The notes under the pieces are model-generated. The model was not told where the DNA came from and ran no database searches. It worked only from the letters and a program-made list of their open reading frames with translations. Both the position numbers and the translations under genes were made by a program. Shown here in pieces: positions 15,805-25,186 of a stretch of DNA of 25,186 nucleotides. Numbering within the stretch: the first letter of the stretch is position 1; each line of letters starts with the position of its first letter. Source of the DNA: Neocallimastix lanati (nom. inval.) (lineage: Eukaryota > Neocallimastigomycota > Neocallimastigomycetes > Neocallimastigales > Neocallimastigaceae); contig JACVTC010000471.1 in NCBI GenBank assembly GCA_016946835.1, forward strand, positions 1 to 25,186. Direction: 5' to 3'.

Positions 15805-17241
15805 TTATTTGCATAAACCATACTTTGGTTGGCATCCTTTTTTACAATGATCATTGGATGTACCACAATAACCCCATTTACTGCAGCATTTATTACCTTT
15901 ACACCTACCATATTGTTCACCACATTTATCGTGAGAGCCGTAGCATAACCCAAACTCACTTTGACATTTTGATCCACAATGAGCATCCGAAATGTCACAA
16001 TAGCCATATTGACTACAACATTGTTTCTCATTAAGACATTTTCCATAATCAGTGCCACAACGACCGCCATTATTACATCTACCATAACTGGCTTGACATC
16101 CAGTACCACAATGGTCTATCGAAGTTCCACAATAACCATATTTACTACAACATTCCCCTTTCGAACATGATTTATTGTTAAATTCTTTACCGCAACGATA
16201 GCTAGTATTTATAGTAGGAGATGGAAATTTCGTAGTTGTAGTAGTAGTAGTAGTAATAGTAGTTGTAGAAGTAGCGGTAGTGACAGTAGTAGTAAACTTT
16301 TTGGTAGGGTTTGAATTTAGCATAATCCAAATCTGATCTTCATGAATTTCATCATCACAATCATAAAATTTTACCTTATTTCTTACTTTTGCTGCAAGTT
16401 TGATAGAAGAACTGATAGAATTTCCAAGACATAAACTTTCTGATAATTTACTAGTGATAGTTCCATCATTTCTACGATAACGCAAAATAGCATTTGTATC
16501 ACACTCACCCATCATTACTTTGGAATTATCATTATCAGAAACTCTTAAACATAAATCCAAATTACTTTTTGATTTGAAGAAAGTTCCCCCTTTGGTATTT
16601 ACAACATACCATTGATAGTTTTCTGTATTATCGCACTTTTCATAAGTTGGGATTTCATCTTCATAATCAGGAGCGTATAAACATTTTTCTGTGTATTCAT
16701 TGTAAATCCAAATTGGTTTAGTTGTTGGTGTAGGATTTATTGTTTTGGTGGTAGTAGTGGTGGTAGTGGTATTGATTTTTTTCGTAGGTTTTCTATTTGA
16801 TATTTCCCAAAATATTTTTTTGTTATGTCTATCACATTTAGTTAACTTTAAAAATTCTTCCTCCTTTAAATCATCAATAGCACTTACACACATATTATCA
16901 CTTTTGATAAATTTTGATACATCATCATATATCATAAGAGCATTTCCATCACAATTTGCTAATATGATTTGATCGTCAACATAAGATATACACAATTCTT
17001 TATCTGTAGCAGACATGAAATAAATGCCATCATCATCTTCACCAATATACCACTTATTGTCAATACTATTATTACAATTATCGTATGTTATTGGTTCATC
17101 TGAATAACCTGAAGCATATAAACAGCTATCCAAATATTCATTGTATATCCAGACAGACGCTTTATTATTGCTTTTTAAATCTTGAGGTAAAGCAATAATT
17201 TTATTTAAGAAAATTACTAAAATAAATATTCCTAAAATCAT
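15805..17241 (-). CDS. Secreted protein: two ricin-B-like domains and three hevein-type chitin-binding domains
   Basis: This 478-aa protein starts with a hydrophobic signal peptide (residues 1 to about 17). Two ricin-B-like (CBM13-like) domains follow, at about 31-152 and 178-312. Each starts WIYNEY and has paired Cys residues and the 'LC-x-...-CD' pattern. They are separated by Thr-rich linkers at about 157-173 and 316-342. The C-terminal 130 residues hold three hevein-like (CBM18-like) units, each with eight Cys and the CCSKYGYCG-type core. Such domains bind chitin or GlcNAc oligomers. The combination of lectin-like domains, Thr linkers and CBM18 repeats is what I would expect from an anaerobic gut fungus secretome; no catalytic domain is present. 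Possible roles are cell-wall binding or surface attachment. The gene is intronless and lies upstream, on the same strand, of the viral Rpb1 half, with a long gap between them. Confidence 0.9.
   Translation of the reverse strand: MILGIFILVIFLNKIIALPQDLKSNNKASVWIYNEYLDSCLYASGYSDEPITYDNCNNSIDNKWYIGEDDDGIYFMSATDKELCISYVDDQIILANCDGNALMIYDDVSKFIKSDNMCVSAIDDLKEEEFLKLTKCDRHNKKIFWEISNRKPTKKINTTTTTTTTKTINPTPTTKPIWIYNEYTEKCLYAPDYEDEIPTYEKCDNTENYQWYVVNTKGGTFFKSKSNLDLCLRVSDNDNSKVMMGECDTNAILRYRRNDGTITSKLSESLCLGNSISSSIKLAAKVRNKVKFYDCDDEIHEDQIWIMLNSNPTKKFTTTVTTATSTTTITTTTTTTTKFPSPTINTSYRCGKEFNNKSCSKGECCSKYGYCGTSIDHCGTGCQASYGRCNNGGRCGTDYGKCLNEKQCCSQYGYCDISDAHCGSKCQSEFGLCYGSHDKCGEQYGRCKGNKCCSKWGYCGTSNDHCKKGCQPKYGLCK
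16200..16310 (-). repeat. Thr-codon microsatellite (ACT/ACA) encoding a poly-Thr linker
   Basis: A run of mostly ACT, ACA and related triplets encodes the Thr-rich linker between the second ricin-B-like domain and the chitin-binding units. Such linkers are commonly O-glycosylated in fungal secreted proteins. A second, shorter Thr-codon run at about 16720-16775 links the two lectin-like domains. Confidence 0.85.
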
Positions 17242-18453
17242 TTAATTAATAATTTTGTTTAAATTTATAATTTTAAAAATCAATTTATAAGCAAAATTAA
17301 ATATTAGATTTTATATTGAAGACAGAATAAGAGATTTTATTCATTATAAAAACTTTATATTATTTAAAATATAAATAGTATTAATTTTGTTTTACTATGA
17401 GAAATACGCTTTTAATGTATTAATTATTTCATTAAGCCATATTAAAATAATATAAAAATATAATTTAATATTTATGAATTTTAATCATAAAATAAAGTCG
17501 AACAAAATATTAACAAGAAAATTATTAATTAATTTTTATTTTATTATTATTAATTTTTTTTTTTTTTTTATTTTCTTCATAGTAAGAATATTAATTAATA
17601 TTTGTTATTATTTTTATGTAAGGTTACACAAACGTCTAAACGATTAAGGGTTTGAAATTTAATTAAAATAAATTACTTCATTTAAATTACTTAATAAATA
17701 ACGTAGTAATCAATATATTCAATTAAAATAAATAAATAGGAAAAAATAAAAAAAAAAATTCAAAAAACAACTAAAAAGTCCAATAAAAATTTTGTCAATA
17801 TATTTTATCAAGTTTTAAAAAAATATCTTTTTTTTTATATATAGATATTTCTTTAATTTTTAACTTCCATTTATATAATTATTTTATGTAATAAGTATAT
17901 AGTATAATACTATATGTAATAGATTTTATTTTTATTTATTAAACTTTTTTATTTTATTTGAGTTTTATAAACATTTTTTTTTAAATTTTTTTTTAATAAT
18001 TTTTTTTAAAGATGTTTTATTTTCTTCTTCTTCTTTTTTTTTTTTTTTCTTCAAAAATACACCATCAATCAAGATATATAATTTTAAAATCAAAATTGTA
18101 TAATTAAAATTTATTTTTATACAGATATGATTGATATTTTATTCATTAAATAATAAAGTCTAGAAGTTTTAAACATTATTTATTTATTTATTTTTATATT
18201 TTATATATAAATTTTTTATTATTTATTGTTCAATTAATAATATTTATATTTTTATTTTTTAAATTTCTATTTTTGAAATTTTTATTTTTTATATTTTTAT
18301 TATTTAATACTTTTATTTTTTAAGTATTTTTTAAACTATTTTTATTATTAAATATTCTTTTTTATTGTTGTAATTAATATTATACGGTATTGGTATAATT
18401 TTATTTATTTTTATAGTCATAAAATCAATAAAATATATTAAATCAATATTTCA
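17242..18453. other. A/T-rich intergenic spacer between the two secreted-protein genes
   Basis: This spacer covers 1212 bases and has no coding frame that I can support. It is rich in T runs, including a CTT/T-rich tract around 18020-18050 and dense T/A DNA from 18175 to 18345. A less A/T-rich patch at about 17615-17660 has no tRNA cloverleaf or coding sense. The region should contain the promoter of the 478-aa gene and the 3' end of the 1983-aa gene. Confidence 0.65.
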
Positions 18454-21400
18454 TTAATTTGTTATAGTAGATATATCAGATATGAATTCCCACATTTGTT
18501 TTTCATCATGTCTATTACAACTACTTAGCTTTACTTCATATTGAGAATAGGGATCATTATTATCATCGATACCGCTAAGACATTTATTACCACTTTTTAT
18601 AGATTTTGATGCCTTAATATATTTCAAAATAGCTTTTTCATCACATTCACCTAATGTCATTCTATTTTTAATAACTCTCATACATAAATTTTTTTTAGCT
18701 GCTGATATAAAATAAGTATTACCATCAATCTTTTCAAAATACCATTTATATTTATTACGATCAACACAATCTTCATAAGTAATAGGTTCATTTTTAAAAC
18801 CACTTGTATATAAACATTTATTGTAGTATTTATTATATAACCAAACCACATTTGACTTAGGATTAAATGAATCACTTGAGCTATACTTCCATAGTATTTG
18901 ATTATTACCATTATCCCAAACAATTCCATGATTAGATTTATCACAACGCAATTTACTACTTTTAGATTTTTTATTGGACAAAATATTATCTATATCTTCA
19001 TTATTTTTATCCCTAAATGTTAGACTATTATTTCCAACAATTATTTTATATAAGTAGGCTGATTTATTTCCACCGTAATTTTTTATTTCAGTTGATGTTT
19101 GTTTTTTATGATCTCTGTAAAGTAATTTACCATTAAGTATGGTCACTGAATAATCACCACAGTATAACATTTCTCCTTCTTTAAAGGAGTCACCAACACT
19201 AATTTCACTAGCATCATAGGGTCTATTACTAATAGTTTTATTCGCAGCCCATTTATATTCACCAGTACTCGATCTTAAAATTAAGTTGTCATTACTTACA
19301 TATAAATAATAATATTCATCTGCCTTATAATATTCTTTATGCAAAATATATTCTCCATTATTTAATTCAATATTTCCTTTATCTGTAATGGTTAGTAAAT
19401 AAATAGGTTCTTTAATTTTAGCATATTCATTTATATCAAAATAACTAACTGTATTTTCATTAAAGTTTATATAATCTAGAGTATTATTGTAAAAATGTAG
19501 GTATAAAGTGTGTTTGTCATTGCCATTTGGTAAAGATGAACCAATAATTCTATGGTTATATGAATACATTTTATTGCAAGTCTTATTATTAGAAATGAAA
19601 TAATCACAAAAACTTAAACTACCATACAATTCCCAAAGAGGAACTGTATTATTTAATAATATTAATTTGTCTGATTCACCATTATAAATTACTTCTAATT
19701 CTGATTCAACTTTATTGTTAATCACAGGTTTATCATTAATATAAAAATTATTATTAGCTAATGTTAAATTATTTATACCCAAAGCAACACCATTCTTGAA
19801 TTCTAAACCAGTTATACTTGATAAATATATGAAATCTCCAGTATTAGATTTATCAGATGATTCTAATCTATCAAACGCATTCATTATATGATCTTCATAA
19901 ATAGTATTATACTTATTCCATCTAGGTTCACTAAATTCTCTTATACTCTTCAAGTATCTAATACCTGATAATTTCCATACAGGTTCCCATGTTTTGACAT
20001 TAAATATCATTAATTCTGGTTTATCCATATTAGCTCTATATTCAATAGATAATCTATTATATTTATTTTTTTGATCATCTCCTTCCAATAATGCAATGTT
20101 AATGACCGAATTTTTCTCGTTACAATATAAATATAAACCATTATTATTTAATTGTAATTCTTTAATTCCTTTATTATTTTTACAAGTTTTTATAATTGTC
20201 TCTTCATTATTATACGTAAATATTAAATCATTTTCAGTAACATTTAAGTAAGTGTTATAATTGGACAATAAAGATTCACCCGGTAATAAATTATTGAAGT
20301 AATACTTTTTTATGTAAATAGGATCATCAAGTGTATCAGTCATATTGTCAGGTTTCAAATAATAATCATAAAGTCCGGTTTCGGCAAATAGATTATAAAT
20401 TTCTTTAGGTCTTATATGTTCATCACAAGAAGATATTTCGTACAATACAGGATTAACGAATCTAGAATGTCTACTATATAATCTTTTATCCCAATTGCTC
20501 CAATATACATTTTCATTTTCATCTATAACTAATAATTCACCCTCATTGGAAATCTTTAAATAATATTTAATTTTGGTATTCATATTGTCGTACGAAATTA
20601 AATTAGTCGAATGCCAAAGAGAATAATTATTTTTATCTCTTAATATAAATTCTCCTATTTTAGATAAAGCTAAATGGTATGGACCTTCGAAAATTTCAAT
20701 ATTGGCTGTCATTGATGACCAAGTAGTTCTAGAGTTTTCCTTAATAACCATATTACCAGTATTTTGAACAAAGAATCTATATTTTTTATTTTTAGATACT
20801 AAAGCTTCATTTTCTTTTAATATATTTTTACAATTCATTTCAACCTGGTCGGTGTTAAGATCTTTAACAATAGCTTGATTAAGTATATTATGTTTATCGT
20901 AATATTCCTCATCTTTAAATGGAATTGTGGTATCAATAGATAATGGATATACATATTCCACTGGGAAAGCATAGCCATGATAATTATCTTGTTTACCATA
21001 AATTTCCCAAATTTTAACACCAACTCCATCATACAATGTAACCCTGGCTCCTCTTCTACTATCGACATGATCATCAATATATAAATAATAACCTTTATCG
21101 TCTGGAAAACCAACATTAAAAGGTAAATCTTTGGGTAATGAATCCCATACAATGTAATCATCATCAGACAAAGTAAGTGGATTTATAATATTATTTTCAT
21201 TAATTGCTGTCGGTTCATTTACGATTGTAGAGGTAGCTTGTGATGTAGAAGTTTTTTGTGGAGAAGAAGAACTAATAGAGTTAATAATTTTTTCAGCTTT
21301 TTCTTTATTAACAATAATACATTTTTCATCATCTTCAATTTCATACCAACCAAATGCTCCATCGTTATTATATTTATTGCAATATTTATTTGAAACTACC

Positions 21401-21618
21401 ACAATACTGTTAGAGTTATTATTATTATTACTCGTAGGAATAATAGATGTATTTGTAGTTTTTGTTGTAGTTGTACTTTTTCCTGTAGTTGTAGTTTTTG
21501 TTATACTTGAAGTTTTTGCTGTGGTTGTAGTTTTTATCGTAGAAACAGTAGATCTAACGTTAGAATTTGTAGTTGTGGCTGTAGTTTTGTCTCCAAAAAA
21601 ATAATCGAAATTGAAATT

Positions 21619-21657
<39 letters not shown>

Positions 21658-24405
21658 TCCTTCATCAGGGATATATAATCTTTTTTCAATATTATTTTTT
21701 TTATAATATTCTTCTAATTTATTTTTAAAATCTTTCTTATTATCATCCAAAGGAGTGCTATCATCATTTACGTAAGAATCGATGAGATAAATAAAGTCAT
21801 TAGAATATTTAATATTCGCTATATCTTTTTTATAAATATTTTTAGCTGTAATATATAAATGACCATTATCACCAATGAAGAATTTCAAGTCATGATTTCC
21901 ATTTGGTTGGAACGTGGTTATTCCATTAGTCCATAATTTGTTAGAACCTTCACAGTTTGAAATATCCTTACCTCTACATAATACTAATTCACCAGTAGGT
22001 AATAATCCAAAACTATGCTTTCCACTTTTTGAAGTTATATAACGATTAGGTGTTAATTCTTTATTTGACGGTAATGTGTTAATGTAAGGATTTTCCTTAT
22101 CTAATTCTTGAAAAACATATTTATCAATGTCATGGTTTACTAATTCTGATTCATATTGATATTTTTCTTCACAATGTTTAAGTGTATGCGTAAATCCAGA
22201 AAACTTTACAGGAATAAGACTTTTATTATAAGTTATTTTAGTATGACTGCTTTCCGTAATATGTCCAGTTGCCCAGATAATTACCTCAGTTAAAAATAAT
22301 GGTAAAGCTACTAATTCTTGACAGGAACTATCATTAACAGTTAATTGAATAGTGGAAGTTTTAGTTTGACTTATTGACGTGGTATTGGACATTTCAAATG
22401 TATGTTGAGCTGATGTTTCTATAGCATTGTCATAAGAATTTTGCTCATTTGTGTTAGTTTGAAAAGAATTACCATAAGTATAGCCTTTAGTTTTGGTATC
22501 CGAGGTTGATTCTTCATTAACCCATCCTGTTTCTTTATTGAATGATTTCGAAAACATTTTCGATGTGGAATCGGAAACTGAGTGTTCTTTATTAGATGTT
22601 TCAGAATGTCCAGTAGTGTAAGAATCTGAATAACCATTAGACTTTGTCCATCCATCACTAACACCAGAAGTACTAGTGTTGCTCTCTGCCCAACCTTGTG
22701 TTACACTATGAGAACCTCCTTTAGTACTGCCCTGAGTAAAAGTATCAGATGATGATCTGGTCCCCGCTAAAGCTAATTGGTATTGTTGATTTAATTGATC
22801 TATAGCTGAATTTTCTTCTGATCTTATAGAAACCCTTTGTAATCTACTTTGATCTGCCATGCCAGCTCCATTAGTTCCAGCTGAAAATAGTTCAACACCC
22901 TCAGATAACCCTGGAACAATACCACGTTTAATAAGTTTACGAGAATTGTCTTCAGCAGCAATAGGAGCAGTATATTCTCTTTTAGAATTTTTTAATTTGC
23001 ATAATTGACGATTTAAGATAGGACCCTTGCCTAATGCAGAATCACAAATACTATCAAAAACATTGTTTCCATTAGCAATATTAGCTATAGGATATATATA
23101 ATTTTCATATAAACCACTCATTGATTTTTCAAATTTACTAGGGTTACTAATATCGCCATCGGGTATTTCATCCTTGTTTTCTTTGTATATTAGTTTTTTA
23201 ACATTATTAAAATCATTAAGGTCCATTTTGGATACTTCATCAGTATGAGATAATTCAATCGAGTTACTCCAGTTTGTTTCATCGGTGACATCTTTACTAT
23301 TAGTAACTGTATGAGCATGTTCTTCACTTACCATATGAGAAGTAGTATGTTCTGTGGATTCAGTGTGGGTGGTTTCTTTATTCTTGGTTCTAGCTAAACT
23401 TTCTGAGTCAATAACAGCATATACCTTTTCGAGCGATTCAGAATACCCCTTGGAATCACTTTCATGAGTAGAAGTACTATAAGAAAGAGCATTGGCTAAT
23501 TGAAGCGATTCATTGATTTCTTTGGTAGTTGTATCCCCCTTGCTATAAACTTTCCCATACGATTTATGATAAGATTTTCCATCATTATTAGATATACTAA
23601 CCGTATTTTGAATATCCTCTGTGTAAGCTATAGTACATGAAATAACTGATCCAGGTTCACGAGTGATACTTGCACAATCTTCAAATTTAGATTTTCCATC
23701 CTTAACTAAATTTTCATATAATGATTTATCTGCTTCGTATGGCATTCCCATTGTAGTAATATAATTAATTTTGTCTTCATCGATATCTTTAATTTTAATT
23801 AATGCTGGATGATACGGGTTATACGCTGGGTTTTTACTGGTCAATGAAAGACTTTTCATACCATTTCCGATAAATTTTTCATATAATTTTTTTATTTCCT
23901 CTTTATATTCTTCTTTAGTACGAGCTCTATAAATAGACAATTCTTCTTCATTTTCTTCATTATTGGCATCTTTCACATTTTTATTACTTTCAGGTGTATC
24001 GTGAATATCATTATTTGCCTCTTTATTTTTGCTTGTTTTATTTTCTCTTTTACCTTTTTTATTTTCAGAAACTTTAAAATAACTCCCAACATTATTAACT
24101 ACTGTATTATTCCCGCAATAACTTACACCAAACCAATCTGGGCCGATATATCTAGCATAATCTTCGATGTTATCAAAATAAATTGTATTATTACTAGAAT
24201 CAATGTAGTATGGATCAAGTATTTTGATCATGCTATTTTTTGTATAAATACAAAATTCTTTATTTGTAATACTCTTTGTTTCCAAAAAAGAATCACTAGG
24301 GGTTTCATTTTTGTGTAATCTTGAAACCTCAGTTTCTTCATTTGAAACTACTTTACTAATACTACAAGTAATGTTAATAATAAATAATAAATATTTTAAT
24401 ATCAT
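18454..24405 (-). CDS. Giant secreted protein with Ser/Thr-rich strands, bulb-lectin-like repeats and C-terminal ricin-B-like domain
   Basis: This 1983-aa protein begins with a signal peptide (residues 1 to about 20). A Lys/Glu/Asn-rich acidic-basic segment covers about 115-160. Two long regions, about 265-400 and 555-720, have alternating Ser/Thr and larger residues, which suggests extended amphipathic beta strands. A dibasic Lys-Arg at about residues 498-499 looks like a Kex2-type processing site. Bulb-lectin (B-lectin)-like units with the pattern 'L-x(2)-TGEL-V...LW' occur at about 785-855 and 1195-1310, with weaker ones later. Residues about 917-929 are 13 Asp, followed by a Thr-rich linker (about 937-1000). 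The last 130 residues (from about 1855) are a ricin-B-like domain clearly related to the two in the neighbouring protein. The Ser/Thr-rich regions recall aerolysin-type pore-forming proteins, but that is a weak resemblance. Probably a fungal secreted carbohydrate-binding protein. Confidence 0.85.
21420..21600 (-). repeat. Thr-codon rich tract encoding a linker in the 1983-aa protein
   Basis: Imperfect ACA/ACT-rich triplets encode a Thr-rich, Ser- and Lys-containing linker that ends in a short poly-Asn run. It joins the first lectin-like part to the middle of the protein. It resembles the linkers in the neighbouring 478-aa gene in composition. Confidence 0.75.
21621..21656 (-). repeat. Trinucleotide repeat (CAT)12, encoding poly-Asp
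   Basis: Twelve perfect CAT triplets on the plus strand read as GAT codons on the coding strand and encode a run of Asp. The purity of the codons indicates recent slippage expansion, so the length is likely to vary between strains. Confidence 0.95.
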
Positions 24406-24839
24406 TATTCATAAAATAATTTTTAATATCTTAAATTAAGATGAAAATCAATTTAAAATAATAATTAAATATTTATTGCTTTGAATTATGTAAATACTAT
24501 TAATTTATGTAAATACTATTAAATTTCATTAATCCAATTTTTTTTTTTTTAAATTTTAAAATATCTTTGTATATATTTTAGAACTAATTTCTAATTTATA
24601 TTATTATATGAGGTATAATAAAAATATAAATAAAAAAATAATAATAATAAATTTTATAACTATATATATATATTATTTAATAGAATTAGTAAGATTTTAA
24701 TAATATTTAAAATTTTTATAAATAATAAATTAAAGTCAAAGAAAATCCTTGTAAAATGATTGGTTATAATATTTAAAATTAATTTAATAAAATATAATCA
24801 TAACAAAAAATTATATATATATATATAAATATTAAAAAA
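24406..24839. other. A/T-rich divergent intergenic region
   Basis: This spacer lies between the 1983-aa gene (-) and the partial ORF (+), so it should serve as promoter for both. It contains a tandem 19-bp duplication (24486-24522), a T run at 24539-24550 and TA runs near 24661-24672 and 24811-24826. No coding frame was seen. Confidence 0.65.
24486..24522. repeat. Tandem 19-bp duplication
   Basis: Two copies of ttatgtaaatactattaa start at 24486 and 24505, about 80-115 bases upstream of the 1983-aa start codon. It may be neutral slippage or a duplicated promoter element; nothing else in the window matches it. Confidence 0.9.
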
Positions 24840-25186
24840 ATGAATTTTTTGAATGATGATAAAATTAAATACTATAACAAATTTATAGTTAAACTTTTAA
24901 AAGAATATAATATTTATAATAATAATACATCTTTACTTGAAATAAGAAAATTAATATGTTATTTAATTAAAAAAGATAATTATGATGATTTAAAAGCAGT
25001 TTTTGATATATTATTTGAATGTGATGTTAATTCTATTTTACTTTTACTTTTACATTATAAAAATAAAACAGAAATTTCTAAAAAAGAAATTGAAAAAATA
25101 ATACATAAAAAAATTAAATCAAATTTATATATTAATTTTAATATAAAAGAAAACTGGCTTGATACTATATTTCATCCTCATTCTTT
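24840..25186 (+). CDS. Unrecognised partial ORF, 3' end beyond window
   Basis: An ATG at 24840 opens a frame of 115 codons that is still open at the right edge. The product is rich in Ile, Leu, Lys and Asn, and looks mainly helical, with a hydrophobic poly-Leu helix around residues 68-74 and a Trp at about residue 106. No signal peptide is evident. I do not recognise the family; helical repeat proteins such as ankyrin-type proteins are a possibility that the visible part does not settle. The uninterrupted frame in such A/T-rich DNA supports a real gene. It is transcribed divergently from the 1983-aa gene. Confidence 0.6.
   Translation, partial: MNFLNDDKIKYYNKFIVKLLKEYNIYNNNTSLLEIRKLICYLIKKDNYDDLKAVFDILFECDVNSILLLLLHYKNKTEISKKEIEKIIHKKIKSNLYINFNIKENWLDTIFHPHS

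Noticed and set aside
15774-16172. Frames overlapping the chitin-binding domains on both strands.
   Set aside because: They are shadows of the Cys-rich coding sequence; only the 478-aa frame gives recognisable domains and a signal peptide.
17615-17660. Less A/T-rich patch examined for a tRNA or small RNA gene.
   Set aside because: No cloverleaf arms or conserved T-loop could be found on either strand.
21377-21604. Val-rich plus-strand frame opposite the Thr linker of the 1983-aa gene.
   Set aside because: It is the antisense of a Thr-codon repeat and has no independent coding character.

Overview
This is a very A+T-rich eukaryotic window. Its intact, intronless open reading frames are separated by long, nearly pure A/T intergenic stretches full of homopolymer and microsatellite tracts. 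It has two parts. The left part (1 to about 14.4 kb) carries genes typical of nucleo-cytoplasmic large DNA viruses (NCLDV, 'giant viruses'), mostly transcription genes. The right part (about 15.8 to 24.4 kb) carries two secreted, lectin-rich proteins with ricin-B-like, bulb-lectin-like and hevein-type chitin-binding (CBM18-like) domains and Thr-rich linkers. That domain style and base composition are what I associate with anaerobic gut fungi (Neocallimastigomycota). My best reading is an endogenous giant-virus element, or a viral contig carrying captured fungal genes, from an anaerobic fungus. The asfarvirus-like affinity and the host assignment are inferences; no search was run.

Left part: 1-573 (-) is the C-terminal, trigger-loop half of RNA polymerase largest subunit (Rpb1), cut by the window edge. 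1011-3221 (-) is an unrecognised 736-aa protein. 3773-4024 (+) is a minimal TFIIS-type zinc ribbon. 4615-5466 (+) is an unrecognised 283-aa protein. 6157-9831 (-) is a large D6/D11-like SF2 helicase of the viral early-transcription-factor/NPH-I group. 10667-11539 (+) is a 290-aa protein with a Cys/His zinc motif. 12199-14358 (-) is the N-terminal, catalytic half of Rpb1. Rpb1 is therefore split into two separately initiated ORFs on the same strand about 11.6 kb apart, with a break in roughly the place where archaea divide A' from A''. The N-terminal half has Gln in place of the usual first Asn of the NADFDGD loop and an unusual bridge helix, and the C-terminal half has a shortened trigger loop. 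Just after the stop of the N-terminal half, a protein-like frame continues for about 33 codons in the +1 phase.

Right part: 15805-17241 (-) encodes a signal peptide, two ricin-B-like domains and three hevein-like domains. 18454-24405 (-) encodes a 1983-aa secreted protein with long Ser/Thr-rich alternating segments, a dibasic Lys-Arg site, bulb-lectin-like repeats and a C-terminal ricin-B-like domain related to those of its neighbour. A partial unrecognised ORF opens at 24840 (+) and runs off the end.

Taken together, the left genes look like part of a cytoplasmic viral transcription apparatus (polymerase core, initiation/termination helicase, elongation factor). The right genes look like secreted carbohydrate-binding proteins. 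Whether the two blocks belong to one replicon or meet at a virus-host junction near 14.4-15.8 kb is the main open question.
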